This document shows, one piece after another, positions 34,357 to 44,900 of a stretch of 64,000 bases of DNA. Every line of letters starts with the position of its first letter. The first letter of the stretch is position 1. The notes below the pieces were generated by a model. That model had not been told where the DNA came from. It was given only the letters and a program-made list of their open reading frames with translations, and made no database searches. A program made the translations under genes and the position numbers. This DNA comes from CAZLMW01 sp964560875 (GTDB taxonomy: Bacteria; Myxococcota_A; UBA9042): contig CAZLMW010000036.1 in NCBI GenBank assembly GCA_964560875.1, forward strand, positions 1 to 64,000, written 5' to 3'.

Positions 34357-35979
34357 GTGGCAGCTGTCATCGACCTGACCGATGATCACCCTGAATTGCT
34401 GAACGCGGACGTCGAAAAACACGCCGCTGCAGCGCTATCTGACATCCCCTTTTCCAAATTTGCGTTGCCCGAAGAGCTGCTGCGCGCCATCGACGACCTC
34501 GGCTTCGAGCGTTGCACGCCGATCCAGGCTGCAGCCATGCCGCACACGCTCAAAGGTCGCGACATCATGGGCCAGGCCCAGACGGGCACCGGCAAGACCG
34601 CCGCGTTTCTGCTGTCGATCTTCAACGAGATGACGCGCACCGAACGCGCCAGTGAGCTGGACCCACGGGCCGTCGTTCTCGCGCCGACCCGCGAGCTCGC
34701 GATCCAGATCGCCGAGGACGCCCATGCCATCGGCCGCTATACCGACTTCAATACGGTCGCGGTGTTCGGCGGTATGGACTGGCAGAAGCAAGCGCGTGAG
34801 CTCGAAGATCCCGTCGATCTGCTCGTGGGCACCCCCGGCCGCATGATGGACTACATGCGCCGCGGCATGCTCGACCTGCGCCATTGTCAGATCGTGGTGT
34901 TGGACGAAGCCGATCGCATGCTCGACATGGGTTTCATCGACGACATCCGGTTCATCCTGTCGCGCACCGCCCGCAACCGACAGACGCTGCTCTTCTCGGC
35001 GACGTTCCCGTTTTCGGTGGTCAAGCTGGCGCGGCGCTTCCTCCGCGATCCGCACGAGATCCGCATCGATGCCGACAAGGTCGCTGCATCCACGGTCGAG
35101 CAGACGCTGTACCACGTCGCCGCGTTCGAGAAGCTGCAGCTGCTGCTGTGGGTGCTCGAGGAACGGCAACCAAAACGTGCGCTGCTCTTCGTCAACACCA
35201 AGCGCATCGGCGAGTGGCTGCATTTCAAGCTGTGGAACAACGGCTGGGACGCGGGCTACATCAGCGGCGATGTGGCGCAGAAGAAGCGCCTGCGGGTGAT
35301 CGAGGACTTCAAGTCCGGCGCGATCGAGATGCTGGTGGCGACCGATGTCGCAGCTCGTGGCCTTCACGTGGACGACATCGAGCTGGTCATCAACTACGAC
35401 CTGCCCGAAGACGCGCACGACTATGTGCACCGGATCGGCCGCACGGGACGCGCCGGGGCGACCGGCGTGGCGATCAGTTTCGCCGATGAGCGCCTGGTCG
35501 CACACTTGCCCGCCATCGAGCGGTACGTGGGTTATAAGCTTCCCGTCGTTATCCCCGACGACGAGATGTTCCTGCGCGATGAAGCGCCACGCTACAAGTC
35601 CAAGCGCGACACAAAAGGCCGCGGTGGCGGTCGTGGCGGGCGGTCAGGCGGGCGCTCCGGTGGCGGCGGCTACGGCGGTCGAGGCGGCGGGCGAAGTGGC
35701 GGGCGAAGCGGCGGTCGAAGCGGCGGCCAATCGCGCTCTGGCGGATCCGACCGACGAAGCGATGGCGATAAACCCAACAACGACAGCGGCGACGCGACCA
35801 GGGCGGCAGGCGACGGTGGCTCGAAGGGGGCTGCGGCAGGCGACTCCTCCGAAGCTCCGCAGAAGCGCAAGCGGCGGCGACGTCGAAAGCGCAAGCGCGG
35901 CGGTGAGAAGGGCGCTGAAAAGGGCCCGCAGGCATCCGAATCCAAGAGTGACGGTTGCAGCGACGGCGGCGGCGAGTAG
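34357..35979 (+). CDS. DEAD-box ATP-dependent RNA helicase with RGG-type tail
   Basis: A 540-residue RNA helicase. The core carries the Q motif (FERCTPIQAAAMP), Walker A AQTGTGKT, PTRELA, GTPGR, DEAD in VLDEADRMLDMGF, SAT in LFSATF, and in domain 2 LLFVNTKR, ATDVAARGLHV and HRIGRTGRAG. The layout and LDEADRMLDMGF resemble RhlB/RhlE. The last 140 residues are first Gly/Arg/Ser-rich (repeats of GGRSGG) and then Lys/Arg-rich (KRKRRRRRKRKR), an RNA-binding, possibly phase-separating tail. GTG at 34357 is the upstream-most start; the ribosome-binding site is weak, so the N terminus is uncertain. Likely roles are ribosome assembly or mRNA decay. Confidence 0.93.
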   Translation: MAAVIDLTDDHPELLNADVEKHAAAALSDIPFSKFALPEELLRAIDDLGFERCTPIQAAAMPHTLKGRDIMGQAQTGTGKTAAFLLSIFNEMTRTERASELDPRAVVLAPTRELAIQIAEDAHAIGRYTDFNTVAVFGGMDWQKQARELEDPVDLLVGTPGRMMDYMRRGMLDLRHCQIVVLDEADRMLDMGFIDDIRFILSRTARNRQTLLFSATFPFSVVKLARRFLRDPHEIRIDADKVAASTVEQTLYHVAAFEKLQLLLWVLEERQPKRALLFVNTKRIGEWLHFKLWNNGWDAGYISGDVAQKKRLRVIEDFKSGAIEMLVATDVAARGLHVDDIELVINYDLPEDAHDYVHRIGRTGRAGATGVAISFADERLVAHLPAIERYVGYKLPVVIPDDEMFLRDEAPRYKSKRDTKGRGGGRGGRSGGRSGGGGYGGRGGGRSGGRSGGRSGGQSRSGGSDRRSDGDKPNNDSGDATRAAGDGGSKGAAAGDSSEAPQKRKRRRRRKRKRGGEKGAEKGPQASESKSDGCSDGGGE

Positions 35980-35996
35980 CCCATCGAAAAGGGCGC

Positions 35997-36025
35997 TTGA
36001 CATCGGCACAGGCCGTCCTGAAACT
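35997..36025 (+). promoter_or_regulatory. Candidate sigma70-type promoter of tRNA-Leu
   Basis: A perfect TTGACA at 35997-36002 is followed after 17 bases by GAAACT (36020-36025), which matches the -10 consensus at three positions. It would start transcription about 20 bases before the mature tRNA. It lies directly after the helicase stop. Confidence 0.45.
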
Positions 36026-36055
36026 CCGCACCCCGCGCCCACCTGGGCGCACGAA

Positions 36056-36143
36056 GCGAAAGTGGCGGAATTGGTAGACGCGCTAGATTCAGGTTCTAGT
36101 GAGCACTATGCTCGTGGGGGTTCAAGTCCCCCCTTTCGCACCA
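36056..36143 (+). tRNA. tRNA-Leu (anticodon CAG)
   Basis: An 88-base class II tRNA with encoded CCA. The acceptor stem is GCGAAAG/CTTTCGC. The anticodon stem CTAGA/TCTAG encloses TTCAGGT, giving anticodon CAG (reads CTG). A long variable arm GAGCACTATGCTC is present and the T-arm is GGGGGTTCAAGTCCCCC. The last base of its CCA is also the first base of an ATG that opens the next reading frame. Confidence 0.97.
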
Positions 36144-36679
36144 TGACTCGATCGGCCCCGATGCCTTCGACCCGTCCAGCGGTCGGCACCTTGGCCGTAC
36201 TTGTAGCGGCGCTGTGCTGCTGCGTGCTGCTCACCAGCGGCTGCGGACGTTCCCCGGCAGACAAGCTCGTCGACCGCTCGATGGTGCACCTCGAAGCGGG
36301 CGTCGACATGCTCAAGGATCATGCGCCGAACACGACCAAGCTGCTCGAAGCGGCGATGCACTACCAGCTCGAGCACCGCCAGGAATTCCGCAAGCTGCGC
36401 AAAGACGGCGAGGCGCTCATGAAGTCGATGTCGACCGACGAGCGCAAGGCGTTTTCAGCGGACGCGTATCGGCGCGGAAACAAGCTCGTCACCGCCATGC
36501 AGACCGCCGCCAAGAAATACCCGAAGCCAAAACTCGTGCTGCGCGCGCTATCGCCGCTGATGGTGACCGGAACCGGCGTCGCTCCCCCCAAGAAGCTGCG
36601 CTCGTTGCTGCCGCCTCTGCCCGGTTTGCCCGGCGCCGGTACGCCCACCATGCGCGGCGGCGATCATCACGGCCACTGA
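36143..36679 (+). CDS. Small lipoprotein (hypothetical)
   Basis: Predicted lipoprotein of 178 residues if started at ATG 36143, or 172 from ATG 36161. A hydrophobic segment ends in LLTSGCGRSP (lipobox), followed by a mostly helical, charged domain (KLVDRSMVHLEAGVDMLKD, EHRQEFRKLRKDGEALMKSM). The C terminus is Pro/Gly-rich and ends HHGH. Neither ATG has a Shine-Dalgarno sequence, since the upstream bases belong to the tRNA. The ATG at 36143 shares its A with the tRNA CCA; 36161 would leave an 18-base 5' end after tRNA processing. It is 30 bases before lnt. I do not recognise the function. Confidence 0.68.
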   Translation: MTRSAPMPSTRPAVGTLAVLVAALCCCVLLTSGCGRSPADKLVDRSMVHLEAGVDMLKDHAPNTTKLLEAAMHYQLEHRQEFRKLRKDGEALMKSMSTDERKAFSADAYRRGNKLVTAMQTAAKKYPKPKLVLRALSPLMVTGTGVAPPKKLRSLLPPLPGLPGAGTPTMRGGDHHGH

Positions 36680-36709
36680 GCCTGCCGCCCCACCTCGCAG
36701 GCCGACTTG

Positions 36710-39517
36710 ATGCGCGCTTTGTTGTCCATCCAGGGACTGCTCGTTGCAATCACCGGCGTGCTGGTGTTCCTGGCGTACCCGGGCTTCAACCACGACTGGC
36801 TCGCCTGGTTCGCGTACGTGCCGCTGCTCGTGGCGACGCGCAAATCGACGGTTCGGCAGGGCTTCTGGCTGGGGCTGGTCGCGGGAACGATCACCAACGG
36901 CGGCGGATTTCACTGGATCACCCAGATGCTGCAGGACTTCGGCCACCTGCCGGCGGTGGTCACCTGGGCGATCCTCGGCCTGCAAGCGGTGACCCAGGGA
37001 CTCGCGTTCGCCGTCGGGATCGCGATGTGGCGGTGGTTGGTCATCCGCGGCGCGCCCAACGCCCTGTCGGCGATGCTCGGGTTGTGGTTTGGGGAGGCCG
37101 TCGTGCCGATGATCTTCCCGTGGTTTCTCGGCAACGCCATCAGCAACGAGACGCTGTTCGTCCAGATCGCCGAGCTCGGTGGCGTGCACATCGTTTCCGC
37201 CCTGCTCTACGCGTCCAACGCAGCGGTTTTCGACGTGGTGGCGTCGATTGTCGACGGTCGTCGTCCGTCGTGGCGCATGGTTGGTGGCACTGTCGTGGCC
37301 GTGCTTGTCACCGCCGGTTTTGGTCACTGGCGCATTGGCGATGTCGAGGCGCGTGAAGAGGTCGCGCCCAAGCTGAAGATAGGGCTTGTCGAGGGCGACA
37401 TCGGGATCTGGGAGAAGCAGGCCCAGCACCTGCGCGGCATCGACCGCGTGCGCACCCTCCGCAACAACCTGCTCATCCATCAGCAGCTTTCGGCCAAGCT
37501 CGAAAAGCAGGGCGCTGAGCTCATCGTCTGGCCAGAGAGCGCGTACATGCCGTACGGCCCCGTGCCTGTGTTCTTTTCGACGGACCGGTTCCTCGCGGTC
37601 GGCAACAACGGCTCGATGTGGCGGCACGACGGCAATTCGCTGATTCCCGTCGACGGCCGGCGCAACGCAATCCCGTCCGGTCGCGCACGTCTCACGGGGT
37701 TGTCGAGCCCGCGCGGCGACGTGCGGCGGTTCATCGCCGGCGGCAAGAAGGTCATCACTGTCGCGCCGTGGGTGGTCCGCTCACTCCCCGCGCCTCAAGG
37801 CGAGACGTTCGTCGACACGGTCAGCCCGGGAATCAACATGTTCGGCGCGATGCGTCCGGGCCTGGTTGCTGCTCGGTCCGGCAAAGTGTTCAAGCTGCCC
37901 TTCGACCCCGAGCCGCTCGAACGCGACGGTCCACAAGACCTCGAACCACCCACGTTGCACGAGATCCCCGGTCACAAGATCGGCGCCGTTGATATCGCGT
38001 CGATGGGCATGTCGGGACGTGGCGAGACGTGGCTGGTCGGGCGCAAAGGCGCGATGCTCCGCGTGGTCGGCAACTCCATTCAACGGGCGCACTCCCCCGT
38101 TCAGGCGGATCTCTGGGACGTCGCCGGCGACTCGCTCGGCACCACCTTGGTCGCGGTGGGCGCCGACGGGACCATCCTCAGCATCCGCGGCTCGAGCGTC
38201 TCGATCGACACCCGTGGCGGCAAAGACCTCTACGCCGCGTTCTTCGACCAGGCCGGCAACGCGTGGGCGGGCGGCCAGGACGGGACACTGCTCAAGCGTC
38301 GGCGCCGCGGACGTTGGCAACGCGTGTCGTTCGGTTTCGGGTCGGACATCCTCGCGGGCGCGGCCGACGCGACCAACAACCTCCTGCTGCTGGGACGGGC
38401 GGGCGCTGCGTGGCACGGCAACAAGGGAGCGTTCAGATCGTTGCCGAAGACTCAGGCCGCGATCCACGCCGTCGTCGGGCTGCAGGCCAAGGCCAGCTAC
38501 ACCATCCCGCGAACCGCCAAGCGCATCCTGCCGTCCAGCGCCGCCCTGCCCTCCACAAAACTGAAGTACCCCGACAACGTCATCGCCGACGACCGACTTG
38601 GCGAGTTCGACAGATCATCGCCCCGGCGCGGCTTCAAGACCCCGCTGCTGTTTGGCGCGTTGACCTACGGCGGCGTACTGCCACGAAGCAACAACGACTG
38701 CCGCGCTTGCTACAACAGTGCGCTGCTCATCGATGGCGAGGGCAAGGTGCTCGAGTTGACCGACAAGGCGTTCCTGCTCGTCTTTGGCGAGTACATGCCG
38801 TTTGGCGAGCGGTTGCCAAAGCTCTACGAATACCTGCCTGAGTCCTCGCGCTTTCAGCCGGGCACGCGAACCCATCCGCTCGTGCTCGGCAACGCGCGGA
38901 TCGGTGTACTGGTCTGCTACGAGGACCTGCTGCCGCGCCAGGCGATGAAGGTCGCCGCCCACGATCCCAACGTCTTCATCAACCTCACCAACGACGCCTG
39001 GTTTGGCGAGACCGCCGAGCCCGAGCATCACCTGCAGCTTTCGCAGCTGCGCACGGTCGAATACCGGCGCTGGATGATCCGCTCGACCAACACCGGAATC
39101 AGCGTGTTCATCGACGCGCTGGGCCGCCGCCGCAAGCAAACCGCGCTCACCAAGGCCGAGACGTTGATGATGTCTGTGCCGTTGCTCGAAGGCCGAACGG
39201 TCTACGCGCTGCTCGGTGATTGGCCACTGGTGGTGCTCGCCATCCTGCTTCTGTTGGTTGCCGGACGCGCGCTGCGGGGCACTTCAGGACCGGCGCGATC
39301 GGGCAAGAAGGCGACCGGCGGGAAAAAAAGCGGCGCGTCCGCAGCCAAGAAGAAGGCCGCAGCCAAGAAGAAGGCCGCAGCCAAGAAGAAGGCCGCAGTA
39401 AACAGGGCGACGGGTAAGAAAGCGTCGGGCAAAAAGGCGAGTGACAAGAAGGCGGCTCCGAGGCGTTCGACATCCGCCAAACCCAAGGCCGGCAAGTTGA
39501 AGCCGAAGAAGCTCTAG
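36710..39517 (+). CDS. lnt: Apolipoprotein N-acyltransferase with inserted propeller-like domain
   Basis: Lnt transfers an acyl chain to the N terminus of lipoproteins in the inner membrane. Family features are the N-terminal membrane part (GFWLGLVAGTITNGGGFHWI) and the nitrilase triad: Glu276 in IVWPESAY, Lys686 in TDKAFLLVFGEYMPFGE and Cys736 in VLVCYEDLLPRQ, plus FINLTNDAWFG and a last helix near 845-865. At 935 residues it is far longer than the usual 500-550. Between Glu276 and Lys686 lie 410 residues, against about 70 in E. coli Lnt. The extra 340 contain repeated short units (FLAVGNNGSMWR, WLVGRKGAMLRVV, LVAVGADGTILS, WAGGQDGTLLKRR), resembling a Ycf48/BNR-type beta-propeller. The last 70 residues are Lys/Ala-rich. 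ATG 36710 is preferred over the TTG just before it. Confidence 0.9.
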   Translation: MRALLSIQGLLVAITGVLVFLAYPGFNHDWLAWFAYVPLLVATRKSTVRQGFWLGLVAGTITNGGGFHWITQMLQDFGHLPAVVTWAILGLQAVTQGLAFAVGIAMWRWLVIRGAPNALSAMLGLWFGEAVVPMIFPWFLGNAISNETLFVQIAELGGVHIVSALLYASNAAVFDVVASIVDGRRPSWRMVGGTVVAVLVTAGFGHWRIGDVEAREEVAPKLKIGLVEGDIGIWEKQAQHLRGIDRVRTLRNNLLIHQQLSAKLEKQGAELIVWPESAYMPYGPVPVFFSTDRFLAVGNNGSMWRHDGNSLIPVDGRRNAIPSGRARLTGLSSPRGDVRRFIAGGKKVITVAPWVVRSLPAPQGETFVDTVSPGINMFGAMRPGLVAARSGKVFKLPFDPEPLERDGPQDLEPPTLHEIPGHKIGAVDIASMGMSGRGETWLVGRKGAMLRVVGNSIQRAHSPVQADLWDVAGDSLGTTLVAVGADGTILSIRGSSVSIDTRGGKDLYAAFFDQAGNAWAGGQDGTLLKRRRRGRWQRVSFGFGSDILAGAADATNNLLLLGRAGAAWHGNKGAFRSLPKTQAAIHAVVGLQAKASYTIPRTAKRILPSSAALPSTKLKYPDNVIADDRLGEFDRSSPRRGFKTPLLFGALTYGGVLPRSNNDCRACYNSALLIDGEGKVLELTDKAFLLVFGEYMPFGERLPKLYEYLPESSRFQPGTRTHPLVLGNARIGVLVCYEDLLPRQAMKVAAHDPNVFINLTNDAWFGETAEPEHHLQLSQLRTVEYRRWMIRSTNTGISVFIDALGRRRKQTALTKAETLMMSVPLLEGRTVYALLGDWPLVVLAILLLLVAGRALRGTSGPARSGKKATGGKKSGASAAKKKAAAKKKAAAKKKAAVNRATGKKASGKKASDKKAAPRRSTSAKPKAGKLKPKKL
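39341..39394 (+). repeat. 18-bp triple tandem repeat encoding AAKKKA
   Basis: Three perfect consecutive copies of an 18-base unit (GCAGCCAAGAAGAAGGCC) lie in the 3' end of lnt and encode repeated Ala/Lys hexapeptides, like the tail of bacterial histone-H1-type proteins. Confidence 0.95.
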
Positions 39518-39541
39518 CGCGGACTTTCGCGCGGCGTTTGT

Positions 39542-41167
39542 CTAGCTGGCCAAGAAGTCGTTGCGCCGACGCCACCCGATCAGAGCGACGCACATGCCGA
39601 ACACCAACAGGGCGCTTGATGGTCCCTTGCCAACGTGTCCGGCGCCGCAGCCGTCGTCTTCGCCAACGGTCTTGAGCTGAACGCGGTTGCTGCCCCCGCT
39701 CGTGCCGCCGGGGTCGATCGAGCCATCCGCGCCGCCCGACGACGCCCCGCCGTCCAAGGTCGCGCGTCCCGCATCGACACCGCCCGAAGATCCGCCTGAG
39801 GAAGAAGCGCCGCTCGACGTTCCTCCGGACGATCCACCCGACGAACCGGGACAAGGCGGCGAGTCGGCGACCAGCGGATCGGACTCGCACTCGTCGACCC
39901 GACCGTTGTGATTGGCGTCTTCGATCCCGTCGTGTCGGCCATCACTGTCGGTATCTTTCTTGACGGCGCTTGTGTGCGTCGTCGGATCGAGGTCGGGGGC
40001 GAAGTTGCCCTTGCTCGTGTCGGTGTCCGGTCCCGGTTTGGCGATCCCGGCTTCGAGACCGTCGAACAGGCCGTCGCCGTCGCTGTCGGGGTCTTGCACA
40101 TTGACCTTGCCGTCGCCGTCGACGTCGTTGGCGGGGAGCGCTTCCTTGCCATCGGGCACGCCGTCATCGTCGGTGTCACGGTCGAGCGGATCGGCGCCCA
40201 TCTTCGCCTCTTCAACGTTGGTGAGGCCGTCGCCATCGGCATCTGCGTCGCACGCGTCGCCCTGCTTATCGCCGTCGTAGTTGCTCTGGTCCGGGTTGGC
40301 GATGGCCGGGCAGTTGTCCTCGCCGTCGGCCACCTTGTCACCGTCTTTGTCGAGCAGCGGTGGGTCGACGATGGGCGCATCCGCCGTCTTGACCACGACG
40401 TCATCAAACCAGCACCCGCCCTTGTAGCAGGGGTTTTCGCCGGCGCCGTTTTGATACGCATACAGCCCGATCATGCCGGCCTTGTGCGCGCCGTCGTTGA
40501 CCGAGAACAGCAGCTCGTCCTTGGACGCGAGCTTGCCGTCGCCGTTGGTGTCGAGGTGCACCGTGATCTGCGTGCCGATGACCGAGACCTGCAGCAGGTG
40601 GACCTTGCCGATGGTGTAGGTCTTCTTGCTGGATGCGAGAACGGCGACATGGCCGGCGCCCTTGCTTGCGGCGACCCGGACGAGCCGCGACCCGACGAAG
40701 CTGCTGTCACAACCTTGCGTGTTCGGCGCGATGTCGCGGGACAGCCAGACGGCGTAGTAGTTGGCCGTGTTCTTGTACCGAAAGACGACGCCAAGCGTGT
40801 CGTTGTCGTCGTTTCGAAGCCGCACGCGATAGATGTAGTCGGTCCAGTTGAGCTCACCGCGCACCAGCACGTTGTCGGTGGCCTGCGAGTTGACGCACTT
40901 GTTGTTGCCCTGCGTGTAGACGGCAAAATCGCACCCAGCGCCGCAGCTGCAGCCGTGGTCGGTCTTGGGCGAGACGCCGCCGTTGAGCATCGTGGTCCAC
41001 GTGTCCGAGCAGTACTTGGTCGACCACGCCGAAGCGTTGGCGTAGCTGAAGCTGTTCTTATCGAAGTGGTCTTCGAGCAGGACCTTCGCGTCCGCTGAAG
41101 AGGCAACGCACAGACCGAACACGAGAAAGGCCGCGGCGACCGATGCGGTGTGGTTGGTGGCGATCAT
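39542..41167 (-). CDS. Surface protein with thrombospondin type-3 repeats and MYXO-CTERM-like tail
   Basis: A secreted protein of about 541 residues. A signal peptide (VAAAFLVFGLCVASSADA) precedes a 220-residue domain of LamG/concanavalin type (VLLEDHFDKNSF, YRVRLRNDDNDTLGVVFRYKN, WFDDVVV). About 170 residues of calcium-binding thrombospondin type-3 repeats follow (DKDGDKVADGEDNCP, DADADGDGLTNVEE, DTDDDGVPDGKE), then a Ser/Gly/Asp linker. The C terminus, DDGCGAG, a hydrophobic stretch LVFGMCVALIG and WRRRN, matches the Cys-helix-Arg pattern of MYXO-CTERM, a sorting tail of myxobacterial surface proteins. The start is uncertain; ATG 41167 is chosen and another lies six codons upstream. It is convergent with lnt. 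Confidence 0.83.
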   Translation of the reverse strand: MIATNHTASVAAAFLVFGLCVASSADAKVLLEDHFDKNSFSYANASAWSTKYCSDTWTTMLNGGVSPKTDHGCSCGAGCDFAVYTQGNNKCVNSQATDNVLVRGELNWTDYIYRVRLRNDDNDTLGVVFRYKNTANYYAVWLSRDIAPNTQGCDSSFVGSRLVRVAASKGAGHVAVLASSKKTYTIGKVHLLQVSVIGTQITVHLDTNGDGKLASKDELLFSVNDGAHKAGMIGLYAYQNGAGENPCYKGGCWFDDVVVKTADAPIVDPPLLDKDGDKVADGEDNCPAIANPDQSNYDGDKQGDACDADADGDGLTNVEEAKMGADPLDRDTDDDGVPDGKEALPANDVDGDGKVNVQDPDSDGDGLFDGLEAGIAKPGPDTDTSKGNFAPDLDPTTHTSAVKKDTDSDGRHDGIEDANHNGRVDECESDPLVADSPPCPGSSGGSSGGTSSGASSSGGSSGGVDAGRATLDGGASSGGADGSIDPGGTSGGSNRVQLKTVGEDDGCGAGHVGKGPSSALLVFGMCVALIGWRRRNDFLAS

Positions 41168-41197
41168 GGGATATGGACGCAACATGCGGCGAAGACG

Positions 41198-41902
<705 letters not shown>

Positions 41903-41911
41903 CGCCGAAAG

Positions 41912-44900
41912 CTACTTGGTGGGGAAGATCTTGAGCGTCACGAACTTGTCGAACGTGGTCGCCTGGCCGCCGCCCTGCACGGGCAACTGCGCCATCTTCG
42001 GCACCTGCGCGCCGTTCTTGTTCAGGACCGTCACCGCGATCGCGATGGTCGTCCCGTTGGCCGGAATCCCCTTGGGAAAGAGCGTCTTGAGCGGGATCGC
42101 CGTCTCCACGCCGCTGCCGGCCTTGGCATGGACGGGAGCGGGTAGCCACGAGAAATCGTCCGCCTTGTGCAAGCCGCGCCACCCAGCCGCAGTGGAATCC
42201 GCTGTCTTGCCGCTGGTGAAGCTGGCCATCCCGATGGTTGCGAAGGCGAAATCGGCGCCGAAATCCTTGTCCGTGACCTTGATCACCGACGAGATGGCGT
42301 CGTCCACGGCGCCCTTGTTGTCCTTGAGATCCAACGGGTTCTGCGTGCCGCCGCCGTTGGGACCATAGTCGACATCGAGGTAGAGCGCGATCGCGTTTTG
42401 CGCCTCGCACGTGCCCTGGACGCCCAGGTACAGGTTGTCGTCATCCAGCTGGATGGTGAGCGCGATGATGTCGTTCTTCGCCGACCACTGCGAGGCGTCG
42501 GACGTAAGCGCAAAGACCGTCACACCGGTCGCGTCCCAGTCACCGGAGCAACCCGGCTGGTAGCAGAGGGAGCCGTCGAGCTTCGGCTTGCCCCACGGCA
42601 CGATGTAGAGCGGATCCTTGAACTTTATGGCGGGCAAGGTGGGCGGTTTGACCTCCACCGCGGACGTTCCCGGGGGCTGCTTGGGCATCGTCGTGAGCAG
42701 TCCCACGGTGACTTCTTTGACCACGGTGCCCTTGGTGTACGGCCAGTTCTTGCCGGAGGCGTGGCCGCTGAGCACGGTCACCGCGAAATCTTTCTTGAGG
42801 TTTTCGCCGAGGATCGTGACCTGGGAGCCCGTCGTCTTGCTCCACGGTGGCTTGAATCCGGTAACCGTGGGGCCGGTCGCGGCGGACTGTACGGTCGCGG
42901 TACCGAGCTTCTTGAGGCTGACACCGTCTTCGGAGCCGTCTGAGTCGCCGTAGACGACGTGCGGGCCAAACGTCGCGCGCGCCGTGAACGCATATTGACC
43001 CTTGGGCAACTTGCCGAGCGAGCCGGTCCACTTCTCTTCCCCTTTCGCGGTGTTTTCGCCTTCAAAAGTGGCGGGCAGCCACTTCCATGCGTCGGCACCC
43101 TTGGATTTTTCAGGGTGCGTGACCTGCGGCTTGCCGTAGCCGAACTCGACCTTGAGGCCGGGCAGCGCGCCCTTGGCGTTGGTGTACCCGGCGACTTTGA
43201 CCACCGCCTTGAGCCCCTTGATCTCCTGGCCGTCTTTGACCGCGACCTGCACGGGCGACGTGAGCAGCACCGTCGGTTTGGGCAGCGGTTTGTAGGTGAA
43301 CGCGGCTTTCTTTGTGACCTTGACCCCCGCGACCTCGACCGTGACATCGACCGCGCCGTCCTTGTCGCCCTTGGGTGTCTCGCACTCGATGAGCTTGTCG
43401 TTCTTCACCAGCGGGACTTTGCAGCCGTTGGCGCCGACGAGCACCTTGGCCGGTGCCGCGAATCCCTGGCCGGAGATCGACAGCTTCGTGCCACCGGAGA
43501 GCGGGCCGGTCTTCGGATCGACCGACTTCACGTCGAGCAGGTCGATGCATTTGCCCAGCTCGCACTTTTGTTTGGCACCGCACGACGGATCGCACTTCTT
43601 CTCGGCGCAGACGGCCTTGAGGCACTCAAAACCGGTCTTGCAGGCGGGCGAACACGCGGCCGGATCGTTGACGCATTGCGCTTTGTCGCACTTCTCGCCC
43701 TTGCCGCACACCGGATCGCACAACTTGTCTTCGCACGTGCCCTTGTTGCAGGTCTGCCAGGCCTCGCACTTCGGATCGCACTTCTTGTCCTCGCACACGC
43801 CCTTGACGCACGTCTGGCCGGCGCCGCACACCGGGTCGCATTTCTTCTCTTCGCACGTGCCCTTCACGCAGACCTTGCCGTCGGTACACGCGGGCTTGCA
43901 GCCGGGATCGGTCGACGCCTTCGGGACGATGATAGCGGTGTTCTTGAACTTGCCCTTGCTGTCCACCTTGAGCTCAACTGGGACCTTCGCCCACGCTTTG
44001 CCCGCGCCGGTATCGGTGTACGCGGTGACGCCGTCGGGGTAGGCGGCGGTCGAGCCCTTGTACTCCTGGCCTGCTTTCGGCTCGGTGTCGCCGGTCGTGG
44101 TCACGAAGATGAACTGGACCTCGGATCCTTCGGCGAGCAAGCCGTCGTACGGCCCGAGTTTCTTGCTGTGGATGTAGGTCAGCAGGCCATCGCCGGCCTT
44201 GTCATCGCCGTTCTTGCCGTCGTCGAGCAGCTGGACGGGGGTCCACGTGTTCATCGTGCCCTTGACGTAGAACTTGTGCGTCTTGGTCGTCCACTTGTTG
44301 TAGTTTTTGTGCAGCCCCGCGGTGTCCAGGACGAGCTTGAGGTCGGTCTTGCCGAACGCGGGCAACTTGAGCCCCTTGGCCTCGACAACACCGGACTGCC
44401 CCTTCTTCAGCGCGATCTTGCCGTTGGGCCCGATCCACATCCAATTGAAGTCGGAGTTGAGCGCGCCGTACTCGATGACGACATCGGCGTCCGTCTTGAG
44501 CGTCACCTGCGTGCTGAAGATGTTGTCGCCTTTCTTGGCGCCTTCCTTTTCGTGACCGCCGGCGCTGATCGGGCCGTCGTCGTACAACGGTGGCCAGGAC
44601 CGCTCCTCGGGCAACCAGCTCGTCGTGTGCTTGATGATGCCGCCGGTCTTCTCGTCCCACTCAAACGAGCCGGTCCAGTAGATGTCGGCGTCGCCGTATT
44701 TCTTGTTGGCGCTGTCATCGACCTCAAACGTGAGAGTGACGAAGCTATCGCCACCGGTCTTGCCGGAGTCGTCGTCGCCACTGCCGGTGTCCGCGCCGGT
44801 GAAGTTGGGGCCGTCTGTCTGCAGGCTGTCCTGCGCGCCGCCGTCTTCTTCGTCGAGCTCGACCTGGGGCGGATCGCTGCACGCGGTCCCCGTCAGCGTG

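Noticed and set aside
35630..35750. Gly/Arg-coding repeats as a CRISPR-like or mobile repeat
   Set aside because: They are degenerate codon repeats of the helicase RGG tail, in frame, without spacers.
36106..36376. Minus-strand ORFs over tRNA-Leu
   Set aside because: One begins with a peptide typical of antisense tRNA-Leu; no ribosome-binding site or conserved domain.
43540..43900. Periodic sequence as a DNA repeat array
   Set aside because: It reflects the repeated Cys-rich protein units of the large lipoprotein; the DNA copies are diverged.
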